A program made the translations under genes and the position numbers. Under the pieces are notes generated by a model. The model was not told the DNA's origin, ran no database searches, and saw nothing but the letters and a program-made list of their open reading frames with translations. From an uncultured bacterium (lineage in GTDB: Bacteria; Elusimicrobiota; Elusimicrobia; Elusimicrobiales; Elusimicrobiaceae), in contig CASEWB010000008.1 in the NCBI GenBank assembly GCA_949291545.1, forward strand, positions 62,001 to 126,000: DNA of 64,000 nucleotides, given 5' to 3'. The stretch's first letter is position 1, and every line of letters begins with the position of its first letter. Below are positions 17,501 through 25,183 of the stretch, in pieces.

Positions 17501-19267
17501 ACCAACTACCCGGCTACGGCAGCTGAAGCTGCCTCGGGCGTGGTGGACGTGCGCTTGCAACCTGTTAAAACATTTGACCGCTCCGCTACCAAAACGGGCG
17601 AGGGTATGCTGATTACCGAAGAATGGGACGCGCTGTACTTCTATAACCCAACTCCGTCCACCGAACGCCACACGCAGGAAGAAATTGCCGCCTGCACGGG
17701 CGCGACGGACCTGAAACAGTGCCCCTATGAAATGGTGCCGGACGGACAGTATCCGTTCTTTATCTCGGCCCGCTCGGACGAAGCGTTCAACCGCTACTAT
17801 GCCAACGGCGGTGAAACGATTGCGGGCAGTACGGATACTTATTTAGCGGGTGCTCCGTTCAAAACGGCGGCCGAAGTGATGCAGCAAGATTACCTGTACG
17901 CAACGGAAAAACCGGTCAGCAAAATTAACGTCACCCGTGGCCCTGTGTACTTCTTGGACGGTTCCGTGGTGGTGTATCCGAACTCGCCGCAGTTGTTCAA
18001 CGCGTCTTCGGGCCCGGTGTTTATTCCGCCGTACGAAATCAACTTTGCGGTGTCCCGTGCTTCTACTGTAGAAGTAGCCGTGGTGGCCTTGCAGCCCAAT
18101 ATGTGCTATGGCACCACCGGTACGCTTACGCAGCGCAATGCTTCGGCGGGTGAAGTGTGCAAATATCTGTCTACGATGACGATTGTCAACACCAGCGATT
18201 TTGACCCGAATGTGGTACGCAAAATTTATTGGGACGGTACGGATAACAACGGCATCTACGTCAAACCGGGTATCTACGAAATCCGCTTGACGGCCAAGAA
18301 CTATCCGGATCCGGGCCTGTACCAAGAAACGGTCAAGAGCGTTACCGTAAATGCGGACCTCTTGAAAGTGTTCGACTTGCTGGAAGCCGATGGATATGCC
18401 ATTTCTCAGCGCGGTACGGATATGAAGATCGGTTACCAAATTTCCGTACCAATGAAAGTAGCTATCCAAATTTTTAAACCTGGTACTACTATTTACGATT
18501 ACCAAAAGGGTACTTTGCGTAACCCCACCACGGGTACCGAAGTGCAAGATATCCGCGAAGTATTGGTAAGAGCCATTGTGGGTATCCGCCCTGCTACTAC
18601 ACTGATTGAAGAAGTGTGGGACGGCCGCGACTATGCCCAACAGGAAGTGCCGGACGGGACCTATCCGTTCCGCTTCGTAACGGCGCTTAACTCCGCCGAT
18701 ATTGACAGCGTAACCGGTGAAATTTTGGGCGGCGATGACTCCAGCACCAACAGCCAGCTGTGGAGTGTGGATAAAGTGGCCGATACCTATGAATACCAGA
18801 ACTTGCATAAGGCAACGGTAGCCATCGGCGATGGGCGCTTCGTCTGCGAAGATTGGGAAAAGACGGTGTTCTTCTACCCGAACCCGCTGCGCGATGCTTC
18901 CAAAGGTACGTTGGAAATTACCAAGATGCCTGTGCCCGGCACGGTATCGATTAAGTTCTTCAACTTGGCGGGTGATTTGGTGCGCGACAGCAACTATACC
19001 TGTGTGGACGCCAACAACTACCAAGTAACTATGGGCAGCAGCTTGCAGTTTAACCCGGATAACACGCCGGAAGGCGCTACCCAAATGACGGGCGATGATT
19101 TGGCCGCGTTCCCCAATATCCGCAACGCCGCACTGCGCTGCCGCTGGGACCGCACCAACCAACATGGCAAGAAAGTCGCCCGCGGTGTGTACTTCGGTCT
19201 GGTGGACTTTAGAGCCCAGAACGGACGTGAGCACTGCCAAAAAGTAGTCAAGATTTTGGTGCCGTAA
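14585..19267 (+). CDS. Giant secreted protein with repeated FlgD-like Ig hairpins and a C-terminal sorting-like domain
   Basis: This is an exported protein of about 1560 aa. A signal peptide ends near ..GAPLFAQ. About seven copies of a FlgD-Ig-type hairpin occur, with the pattern W-D-G-R-D-x2-G-x3-P-x-G-x-Y (for example near residues 433, 742, 1215 and 1344). Two divergent copies with cysteine-containing insertions are near 567 and 1015. The C-terminal 130 residues (about 1428 on) begin FFYPNPLRDASKG, carry KFFNLAGDLVRD and end with a GVYFGLVDF strand. This resembles type A sorting domains of type IX secretion cargo as well as FlgD-Ig. The start is uncertain: ATG 14585 is used, ATG 14600 would also give a good signal peptide. 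The function is unknown; a surface or pilus-associated adhesin is a guess. Confidence 0.8.
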   Translation: MDTCTMKKINSLLRVFLSKAASCAVLTALLLAAGAPLFAQTAEVRNAGVYYRPSTTTNGMYCDWSAEGLDELVDSGNGYNRSFVTSPAPDGNANQTDPWVSSALIEYDQPYPSTTPADNNYPNHCLSLCMQVVCTNRPMAQSTYSISFPLQQIKFDIVKYYNGKNIENPDETPAIRTIDLYPNTDSDDAKCGSYHCPGGPDEGLTCPAPQYELRGGQCIRISDQSTTTISNCQLGSKDSNGNYANCPNDVCSFVIFNDDGTPSGEAITFCAAWDGAYEIGGEFGKSNGDFAFRATVATDFPGDQIITDKIEFNSTIAYPGMNQIPIQVDVTNVHSVRSTPTVVGDITAVSAQPYTFAYRLSKGSNVRVAIFDASNGDDLDYGSDENTGDIGAGTGDSNKVNTALVRTLVDWQPRVGEGMKGTESDTQIVEFDSWDGRDDNGLLLPAGNYVAAIQAKAQDEWPGVDFSRAVTRQVSLDPLKLTDITSTGLNKKSTAYASISYVPTEASTVYFEVYTPGTTFNGSSATTNVTTDSSTPTGTGPTPQQGGSLVYRSSEERSGRMNFTSKWDGLCGIEDGCTRTYAKGEEMSNGVVCDQNTCTEDFAYGAPMPDGNYIYVLWAEIPYNGSYVNAVGGNGTPAFTAGGTCQEGQDGKCYTAVKTLNYSIGQLPVERGLVDITIQPVSYSTVGSSPTAYGLDPFIFKYSIARDSTVIARVENSAGVPVKHLTPEEGITQVSQQLNTLSWDGRDDQGRMVTPGTYMFTVQTKDAMFPAVTNKASAVFPVDMYRVVDVSTTDVYGDSEAKATISYMLSKAMNVQVNIYNKDVVIPAYNSTTGDYNDYTVISTHVATGYTNDLASVNVYEPGQTDPYDTLTGVALGTVVSLEGAGNPYTRDTVTVEENPNYVEGSVVAGEEQYLVTLKRESVNVTTNDTTWPPRICDKTTDADIFNVAAGYVDPALVTSAHACIYVNDTAFTNYPATAAEAASGVVDVRLQPVKTFDRSATKTGEGMLITEEWDALYFYNPTPSTERHTQEEIAACTGATDLKQCPYEMVPDGQYPFFISARSDEAFNRYYANGGETIAGSTDTYLAGAPFKTAAEVMQQDYLYATEKPVSKINVTRGPVYFLDGSVVVYPNSPQLFNASSGPVFIPPYEINFAVSRASTVEVAVVALQPNMCYGTTGTLTQRNASAGEVCKYLSTMTIVNTSDFDPNVVRKIYWDGTDNNGIYVKPGIYEIRLTAKNYPDPGLYQETVKSVTVNADLLKVFDLLEADGYAISQRGTDMKIGYQISVPMKVAIQIFKPGTTIYDYQKGTLRNPTTGTEVQDIREVLVRAIVGIRPATTLIEEVWDGRDYAQQEVPDGTYPFRFVTALNSADIDSVTGEILGGDDSSTNSQLWSVDKVADTYEYQNLHKATVAIGDGRFVCEDWEKTVFFYPNPLRDASKGTLEITKMPVPGTVSIKFFNLAGDLVRDSNYTCVDANNYQVTMGSSLQFNPDNTPEGATQMTGDDLAAFPNIRNAALRCRWDRTNQHGKKVARGVYFGLVDFRAQNGREHCQKVVKILVP

Positions 19268-19273
19268 ACCTAA

Positions 19274-19357
19274 GGGGGGCTTGTGCCCCCCAAAGGTGTT
19301 GTTGTGACAGGGCCCGTTTGGGGGCCGGAACTTAACTAAAAGCCCGGATAAGTCCGG
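19274..19357 (+). terminator. Cluster of GC-rich hairpins after the giant protein gene
   Basis: Consecutive inverted repeats fill the 105-nt gap. GGGGGGC/GCCCCCC (19274-19291, loop TTGT) comes first, then a GGGCCC..GGGGCC pair, then CCGGA-taag-TCCGG just before the next gene. None has a T-tract. They may attenuate or stabilise the transcript rather than end it. Confidence 0.45.
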
Positions 19358-19372
19358 CAGAAAACAAAATTT

Positions 19373-20341
19373 ATGAATATAAAATTAAAAGTTTTAATTG
19401 CTTGTTTAACAGTCGGTCTTGCTAGCGCAAGCGCGTCGGCTTCGATTTATTCCGATGCCGGTACCAGCGCGAGTGCGTTTTTAAAGATTGACGCCGGCTC
19501 CCCCAGAGCCCAGGCCTTAGGCAACGCCTATGTGTCTATTGCAGACGGGCCGGAAGCCTTGTTTTGGAACCCGGCGGGCGCCGCTTCGGCCACAACGCGG
19601 GAGCTCCAGTTTTCTTATTTAGACTATTTGCAAGGCTATAAAGCCCGTACCTTGGCTTATTTGCAGCCGATTGGCAAAACGATTATCGGCGTGACGATTA
19701 ACTATATGGATATGGACGGGTTCGATTTCCGCGGGGACGACGGTTCTCTGTTGCCGGAAGTGGGAACCCCGGTGCAGAACTTTGTGGGCGGTTTGTCCAT
19801 TGCACGCGGATTTTTTGACCAAAAGCTGCAATTGGGCGGTACGGCCAAATATATTTCCGAAAAATTGGATTCGGACCATTACAACAACGTCGGTTTTGAT
19901 GTGGGCGCCAAATTGCGCTTAGTCAATTGGCTGGGCTTGGGCGGCGCCGTTATAAACTTGGGTGACAAAGATGAAATGCCCCGCGGCTACCGCTTGGGCG
20001 CGGACATCAATACGCGCTATTTTACCATCTCGGGCGAATATATGAAATACCGCGATGATAAAGGCCGCTATGGCGTAGGGTTGGAAATCCATATCCCCGA
20101 AGATTTGTTGCAAGTTGCCCGGTTCGATTTGCGCGTGGGATACTATACCCGCGATAATACCGGCATCAGCTCGGAAGATTGGGTGGACAGCTTAGGCTTG
20201 TCGGAAACTTCCAGAGTGTCGTTTGGTTTTGGTATTTACAGTTCGGAACTGTTTGGGTATGGCGCCTCTATTGACTATGCCGTCACGCCGTTTGGGGCGT
20301 TGGGTACCTCCCAACAGATTGCGCTGGGTATCCAGTTTTAA
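19373..20341 (+). CDS. PorV/PorQ-family outer-membrane protein
   Basis: This is a predicted FadL-like outer-membrane beta-barrel. A signal peptide (about 1-24) precedes a mature N-terminus with the family signature: AGTSASAFLKIDAGSPRAQ, LGNAYVSIADGPEALFWNPAGAA (about 35-75). A series of amphipathic strands runs to a terminal phenylalanine (..ALGIQF). In type IX secretion, PorV shuttles cargo bearing a C-terminal sorting domain, and PorQ family members are also linked to that system. Here the gene directly follows a cargo-like giant protein and precedes the first pilin by 3 nt. Whether it serves the giant protein or the Tad machine is open. Confidence 0.85.
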   Translation: MNIKLKVLIACLTVGLASASASASIYSDAGTSASAFLKIDAGSPRAQALGNAYVSIADGPEALFWNPAGAASATTRELQFSYLDYLQGYKARTLAYLQPIGKTIIGVTINYMDMDGFDFRGDDGSLLPEVGTPVQNFVGGLSIARGFFDQKLQLGGTAKYISEKLDSDHYNNVGFDVGAKLRLVNWLGLGGAVINLGDKDEMPRGYRLGADINTRYFTISGEYMKYRDDKGRYGVGLEIHIPEDLLQVARFDLRVGYYTRDNTGISSEDWVDSLGLSETSRVSFGFGIYSSELFGYGASIDYAVTPFGALGTSQQIALGIQF

Positions 20342-20344
20342 GGT

Positions 20345-20530
20345 ATGAAGAAAGGGGCCGAAACGAAAAAAAAGTGGAATAAAAAAGGCCAAACCGCGGT
20401 AGAATATATCATTATAGCGGCCGGACTTTTTGCGGCGATTATTTCGTTTTATGTGCTCTATTCGTATTTTGTTCCGCAACAGTTTGAAGAAGGGGCAAAA
20501 GTTGTATTGTCGGACTATGATGCAGACTAA
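20345..20530 (+). CDS. Flp-type pilin-like protein, minor
   Basis: This small 61-aa protein has a positively charged leader and the Flp class cleavage region KKGQTAVEYIII. A prepilin peptidase would cut after Gly, leaving Gln-Thr-Ala-Val-Glu-Tyr at the mature N-terminus, the Glu-Tyr pair being diagnostic of Flp pilins. A single hydrophobic helix follows. The acidic C-terminus (..SDYDAD) is longer than in the next gene. It lies 29 nt before the second, better-translated pilin. Confidence 0.85.
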   Translation: MKKGAETKKKWNKKGQTAVEYIIIAAGLFAAIISFYVLYSYFVPQQFEEGAKVVLSDYDAD

Positions 20531-20559
20531 AAAGTTTTAAAAATTAGGAGGATTCTCAT

Positions 20560-20781
20560 ATGAAGTTTATCGTTGCTTTGCAAAACAAAATGGACGCCTT
20601 GAAAGCGCAAGCTTTGGGCTGCCTGAAGAAAAAAGAAGGCCAGAACACGATTGAATATGTGTTGATGCTCGTAGTGGTCGTGGGCGTGGCCGGTTTGGCG
20701 GGTGTTGCAATCCAGAAATTCTTCCCGGATTTGTTTGAACAAGTTAAAGCTAAAATCTCGGGCAAGATGGAAAGCATGTAA
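20560..20781 (+). CDS. Flp-type pilin, likely major subunit
   Basis: This 73-aa prepilin has a 27-residue leader ending KKKEG, then QNTIEYVLMLVVVVGVAGLAG, the Flp hydrophobic helix with the Glu-Tyr pair. A short charged tail follows. The strong AGGAGG site 10 nt upstream is the best in this cluster, consistent with the most abundant subunit. It is followed 11 nt later by a TadE-like pseudopilin. The peptidase needed to mature it is not in the window. Confidence 0.9.
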   Translation: MKFIVALQNKMDALKAQALGCLKKKEGQNTIEYVLMLVVVVGVAGLAGVAIQKFFPDLFEQVKAKISGKMESM

Positions 20782-20792
20782 TTTGAGGCTGT

Positions 20793-21281
20793 ATGAACAA
20801 ATTTCGTAGGAAGTGTGGCGGGCAGGTTACGGCGGAGCTGATGTTTATTTTGCCGGTATTTATGTTGATGATTTTTTTCGTCCTTGAATACGGCAACATC
20901 GCCTACCACACAATTATTGCCAACCACGCTTCCTATGAATTTGCCCGTATCGGTTCGTTGGTAGCGGTTAAAACTCCCAGCGGCCGGCCGGATCGAACGG
21001 TTATTACACAAAAGATAAACCAAGCCAAGCAAAAAGTGTTTGGCACTAAGGCGGGGGGCATTGGGGTGGCCGTAAAAGTGGAAACAACCGGCACCGACCC
21101 GATGTATAAAAAGCACCGCCACGAAGATTTAGTGGTTACAGTTACTTATCCTGTACATTTGTTGTTCCCTGGCACCAGCTATGTGCTGGCCAGCGAACCA
21201 CGCAAAGAGGGAATCCGCAAAATCAAAACAGTGGCCCGGATGCCCATAGAAAAAGCGTATCTGAGTTCGGATACTAAATAA
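20793..21281 (+). CDS. TadE-like pseudopilin
   Basis: This is a minor pilin-like component of Tad systems. The N-terminal motif GGQVTAELMFILPVFMLMIFFV (about 9-30) is the TadE signature, with Glu in the position of the pilin Glu5. An extracytoplasmic domain of about 130 aa follows, with the common YEFAR motif (about residues 49-53). The length of 162 aa is typical. It lies between the Flp pilins and cpaB. Confidence 0.88.
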   Translation: MNKFRRKCGGQVTAELMFILPVFMLMIFFVLEYGNIAYHTIIANHASYEFARIGSLVAVKTPSGRPDRTVITQKINQAKQKVFGTKAGGIGVAVKVETTGTDPMYKKHRHEDLVVTVTYPVHLLFPGTSYVLASEPRKEGIRKIKTVARMPIEKAYLSSDTK

Positions 21282-21323
21282 TTTGGATTTGTGAATTAAA
21301 AAAGCTGGTTTTAAGGAGACAAA

Positions 21324-22076
21324 ATGAAAAAAGGAATCTTGCTTCCGCTGGTGGTAGCGCTTTTGGCTGCCATTGTATACGCGATGATTGTCAGCAGCGC
21401 GGAAAAGAAACTCAACGCGTCTAAAAACATCAAACAGGTGTTTGTGCCTGTGCGCGACATTAAAGAACGTGAAGTTATCAAACGGGACTATGTAAAAACG
21501 GTTCCGGTGCCTGCGGCTTACCTGCAGAAAGATGCGTTTACTTATACAACTGACGCTGACTTTAAAGCCATCGAAAATGCCGTGGCGCGTATTCAAATCC
21601 CTAAAGGAAACCAAATTTCCAAATATGCCGTAACCTCGCTGTCTCCCGAGGCCGGTTTGTCCAGCAAAATCCCGGTGCAAATGAGGGGTTTTATTATCAA
21701 TATCCCGCTTTCCACCGCCAGTATGATTAAACCGGACGACAACGTGGATATTTTGCTGACTTTTGAAGCATTAATGAAAAGCGGTTCCCGCCAAAAGGTG
21801 ACGGTAACCTTGCTGCAAAATGTGAAGGTGCTGGGTGTAGGGGCTGATTTGGGCCAAGGGTTGGACGCTAGATCCGCTAGTGCCATGAAAGACAAAGATG
21901 AAGACGCCTCGGCCTATTCGGACAGCTCCGCCTTGTCGTTGGCGCTTTCTCCGCGTGACGCGCAGTATTTGGCCCTGGCGCAGGCGGAAGGTGATATTTC
22001 TGTCATCTTACGTACGCCCGGTGACGTAACCAACTACTTAATGGAAATCGCGACTTTTGATAAATTATTTCAATAA
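21324..22076 (+). CDS. cpaB: Flp pilus assembly protein CpaB/RcpC
   Basis: This is a periplasmic SAF-domain protein that works with the secretin in Tad systems. An N-terminal membrane helix (about 4-25) is followed by a SAF-like domain starting FVPVRDIKEREVIKRDYV. The RcpC-type region includes GFIINIPLSTASMIKPDDNVDIL and ends with an ILRTPGDV strand. The length of 250 aa fits. An AAGGAG site precedes the ATG. It lies directly upstream of the secretin gene, as is usual. Confidence 0.9.
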   Translation: MKKGILLPLVVALLAAIVYAMIVSSAEKKLNASKNIKQVFVPVRDIKEREVIKRDYVKTVPVPAAYLQKDAFTYTTDADFKAIENAVARIQIPKGNQISKYAVTSLSPEAGLSSKIPVQMRGFIINIPLSTASMIKPDDNVDILLTFEALMKSGSRQKVTVTLLQNVKVLGVGADLGQGLDARSASAMKDKDEDASAYSDSSALSLALSPRDAQYLALAQAEGDISVILRTPGDVTNYLMEIATFDKLFQ

Positions 22077-22090
22077 CGTACAGGATTGAT

Positions 22091-22837
22091 ATGACGAACA
22101 AAAAGTTTATAGTTAATGTATCCCTCGCGGTATTGCTTTTCAGCGTGCTGCTGCCATCGTGCGCGTTTGCCAAAAAAACGCGCTTAGTGGCCGTCAGCGC
22201 CGATGTGGTGGAAATCAGCGGGACCATGCAAAGCGTAAAAGGGTTTTCTTGGAACCAGCTGTTTGATTTTGAGGAAGCCTCTATCCCGGGGATATTGTCC
22301 TTGGGGGAATTTGAACGCAAAACGGCCGTTACAACGCGTCTGCGCTTGATGGAAACGGAAGGCCGTGCGCAAGTGCTTTCCAACCCGAAAATTGTTACTT
22401 CTTCGGGCAACAGCGCTAAAATTACCGTCGGCGGCAAGGTGCCGATACCGATTGTAAACAACCAGGGCGTGGGCTCGCAGCTGGAAGAATACGGCATTTT
22501 GCTTAACGTGTTGCCGACGATTATCCCGGAACGCAATAACATCATTGACTTGCAAGTGCAGCTTTCGGTATCCACGGTGGACTATTCCAGAACGGTGGTA
22601 ATTGGTACGGCCACGGCGCCTTCGTTCACCAACCGCGATGTGGAAACCCATGTGGAGCTTAACAGCGGCGAAACGTTGGTTATCGGCGGGTTGAAAAGCA
22701 GCTCTCGCAACGTGTCCGAAGACCGGGTGCCTTTCTTGGGGCGCATTCCGCTGATTGGGCTTTTGTTTAAGAGCAAAGACGTGACGGAAGAACAACGTTC
22801 GTTATTCCTGTTTATTACGGTTGAAATTGTGGAATAA
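22091..22837 (+). CDS. Minimal secretin (CpaC/RcpA-like) lacking N-domains
   Basis: This is the outer-membrane channel of a Tad system. The 248-aa protein has a signal peptide (about 1-27) and goes almost straight into the secretin core. Visible parts are VLSNPKIVTSSGNSAKITVGG, the repeated beta-hairpin LNVLPTIIPERNNI, the ETLVIGGL motif and VPFLGRIPLIGLLFKSK, which are the late signatures of the family. CpaC proteins are normally 450-550 aa with N0/N1 and BON-like domains. Here those are absent, so the periplasmic vestibule must be short or supplied by another protein. Confidence 0.88.
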   Translation: MTNKKFIVNVSLAVLLFSVLLPSCAFAKKTRLVAVSADVVEISGTMQSVKGFSWNQLFDFEEASIPGILSLGEFERKTAVTTRLRLMETEGRAQVLSNPKIVTSSGNSAKITVGGKVPIPIVNNQGVGSQLEEYGILLNVLPTIIPERNNIIDLQVQLSVSTVDYSRTVVIGTATAPSFTNRDVETHVELNSGETLVIGGLKSSSRNVSEDRVPFLGRIPLIGLLFKSKDVTEEQRSLFLFITVEIVE

Positions 22838-22842
22838 TTTTT

Positions 22843-25161
22843 ATGGCAGAAGAAAACGAAATCCAAAAGTCTGATGCAAAGATTATCGCGTTTTCCGGCC
22901 CGAAGGAAGGGGCCGGAAAAACCACGCTTGTGCTGAACTTGGCGTTGGGCTGGGCGGGAATTCAAAAACGCCCGGTGCTGATTGTGCCGCTGGACCCGCT
23001 GGCCCGGCAGGAACACAGCTTCTATTTGGATATCAAAAAGCCGGTCAGCGTGTCGGATATTTTGCGCACGCTGGGCAATACTTCTATTGCGGTAGTAGGC
23101 GGGCTGTTGCGCGGCAAAATTTCCATGTCCCAGTGGGGGGTGGGCGTGTTGCCTTTGGGCAATACGCGTGCACAAGTGGCTTCGCTGAGCCCCAAAATTT
23201 TAATTCCCATTTTGTCCCGTCTTTCCCAAACGTTTGATATTTTCTTGGATGTGGATTCAAGCTTTCCTATGCAGGCTTTTGCCTTTGATATTGCGGATAA
23301 GGTGTTTTGGGTTTCCCAAGCCACTCGCACGCATTTGAACTCCACCGTACAGCTTTTTAACGATTACAAAGAACAGCGCTACCCGATGGAACGCGTAAGC
23401 GTTATTTGCAACGCATACGATATGCCGGGCGCTATTCCGTATGAAGAAGTAGAACGTTTTTATTCCTCTTTAGGCTGCGAAATAGACGTATTCTTGCCGT
23501 GGGACGACAGCGTGATGGCTACGTCCAACCGCAAAGAAGTGGAAATTATCACCAACCCGCAGTCCGAATGGGTAAAAGGCCTGCGCTTGGTGCTGGCTAA
23601 AATCCGTGACTTAAAACCTGCCCCGAAAGATTGGGTAGCTTCCGTGACGGACGAAGAATTTACCCAAGCCGCCAAAGAAATTTGGAGCCCCGTCTTGTTT
23701 GACGACGGCAAGGGCACCGGCGTGGTGGAACATGTGGCGGCCGCTGAAGAAGAAGGCAGCAAAACCAAACTTTCTTTTTGGGACGATCTAAAACAAAAAA
23801 TCCACAAAGAAGTCGTGCATACGCTGGAAATTGAACATATCGTGGTGAGTGATGAAAATACCGCCAGCGAGCAAACCCGCAAACGCGTGGCGGCGATTGT
23901 GGACGATATTTTGCAAAAACAGCCGAACTTGCAGTTCTCCCGCGACCAGCGCACGCGCTTTTCGTCGGAATTGCTGGACGAAATTTTAGGCTTGGGGCCG
24001 CTGGAAGTGTTGATGCGCGACCCGGCCGTAACCGAAATCATGGTCAATGCGTTTGATAAAATCTTTATCGAACAAAAAGGTAAACTGACGCTGACCAAAT
24101 ATAAATTCCGCAATAACGACCAAGTGGTCCAGGTAATTAAACGCATTGTGGCGCCGTTGGGCCGCCGTATCGACGAATCGGTGCCGCTTGTGGACGCCCG
24201 TTTGAAAGACGGTTCCCGTGTAAACGCGATTATCGCGCCGTTGGCTGTATCCGGCCCGACGCTGACAATCCGCCGTTTCTCGCAAAAGCCGTTCGGCCCG
24301 GAAGATTATTACCGTTTTGGAACTATCAGCCCGGAATGTATGGCCTTTATTGAAAAATGCGTCCGTATCCGCAAAAACATTATTGTTTGCGGTGGTACGG
24401 GTACCGGTAAAACTACTTTCTTAAACGCTATTTCCGGTTATATTGCCAACGACGAACGTATCATTACCGTAGAAGATACCGCGGAATTGCGTTTGCAGCA
24501 GCCGCACTGGGTATCTTTGGAAAGCCGTCCGCCAAACGTGGAAGGCAAAGGCGCCATTACCATTCAGGATTTGGTCAAAAACTGCTTGCGTATGCGTCCG
24601 GACCGGATTGTGGTCGGGGAGTGCCGCGGCGGCGAAGCTTTGGACATGTTGCAGGCTATGAACACCGGTCACGAAGGTTCCTTGACTACCATTCACGCCA
24701 ATACGCCGCGTGATGGATTATCCCGCTTGGAAGCTATGTGCATGCAGACGGGGGCGGACTTGCCGGTGTATGTAATCCGCGAAATGATTTCTTCGGCTGT
24801 GAACATGATTGTTCAGCTGTCTCGTTTTTCGGACGGGTCCAGAAAGGTAACTTATATTACCGAAATGCACGGGCAGAAAGACGGGGAAATCCAGTCTACG
24901 GATTTGTTCCGCTATGTGCAGACCGGGGTGGACGAAAACGGAAAAGTGCAGGGCGTTTTTGCCCCTACGGGCGAATTGCCGACGTTCTTTGACGAATTTG
25001 CCGCCAAAGGGCAGCCGGTGGATAAAAACGTGTTCTTGAAAAATGCCGTTCCGCTGGGGCCCGACGGCGAACCGGACAAACAGGCTGTTTTGCGCTTGCA
25101 GCAGCAGTTGGCGGGCAAAAGCGTGCCGCCTGCTCCGCCTGCGGCGCCGATACAGCATTGA
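22843..25161 (+). CDS. Fused TadZ/CpaE-TadA/CpaF ATPase
   Basis: This single 772-aa chain joins two normally separate Tad proteins. Residues 1 to about 270 form a MinD/ParA-like TadZ domain with the deviant Walker A KEGAGKTT (21-28; Lys21 and Lys26), a pilus-localisation ATPase. Residues about 330-730 form the TadA/CpaF secretion ATPase. That part has Walker A GGTGTGKTT (517-525), an ITVEDTAELRLQQ acidic box, GECRGGEALDMLQAMNTGHEGS and TIHANTPRD (His box). A C-terminal tail rich in Pro and Ala follows. The frame is continuous with no stop or shift at the junction. The ATPase would power pilus assembly at the inner membrane. Confidence 0.95.
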   Translation: MAEENEIQKSDAKIIAFSGPKEGAGKTTLVLNLALGWAGIQKRPVLIVPLDPLARQEHSFYLDIKKPVSVSDILRTLGNTSIAVVGGLLRGKISMSQWGVGVLPLGNTRAQVASLSPKILIPILSRLSQTFDIFLDVDSSFPMQAFAFDIADKVFWVSQATRTHLNSTVQLFNDYKEQRYPMERVSVICNAYDMPGAIPYEEVERFYSSLGCEIDVFLPWDDSVMATSNRKEVEIITNPQSEWVKGLRLVLAKIRDLKPAPKDWVASVTDEEFTQAAKEIWSPVLFDDGKGTGVVEHVAAAEEEGSKTKLSFWDDLKQKIHKEVVHTLEIEHIVVSDENTASEQTRKRVAAIVDDILQKQPNLQFSRDQRTRFSSELLDEILGLGPLEVLMRDPAVTEIMVNAFDKIFIEQKGKLTLTKYKFRNNDQVVQVIKRIVAPLGRRIDESVPLVDARLKDGSRVNAIIAPLAVSGPTLTIRRFSQKPFGPEDYYRFGTISPECMAFIEKCVRIRKNIIVCGGTGTGKTTFLNAISGYIANDERIITVEDTAELRLQQPHWVSLESRPPNVEGKGAITIQDLVKNCLRMRPDRIVVGECRGGEALDMLQAMNTGHEGSLTTIHANTPRDGLSRLEAMCMQTGADLPVYVIREMISSAVNMIVQLSRFSDGSRKVTYITEMHGQKDGEIQSTDLFRYVQTGVDENGKVQGVFAPTGELPTFFDEFAAKGQPVDKNVFLKNAVPLGPDGEPDKQAVLRLQQQLAGKSVPPAPPAAPIQH

Positions 25162-25183
25162 TTTAACGGATTTAAGGGTATAT

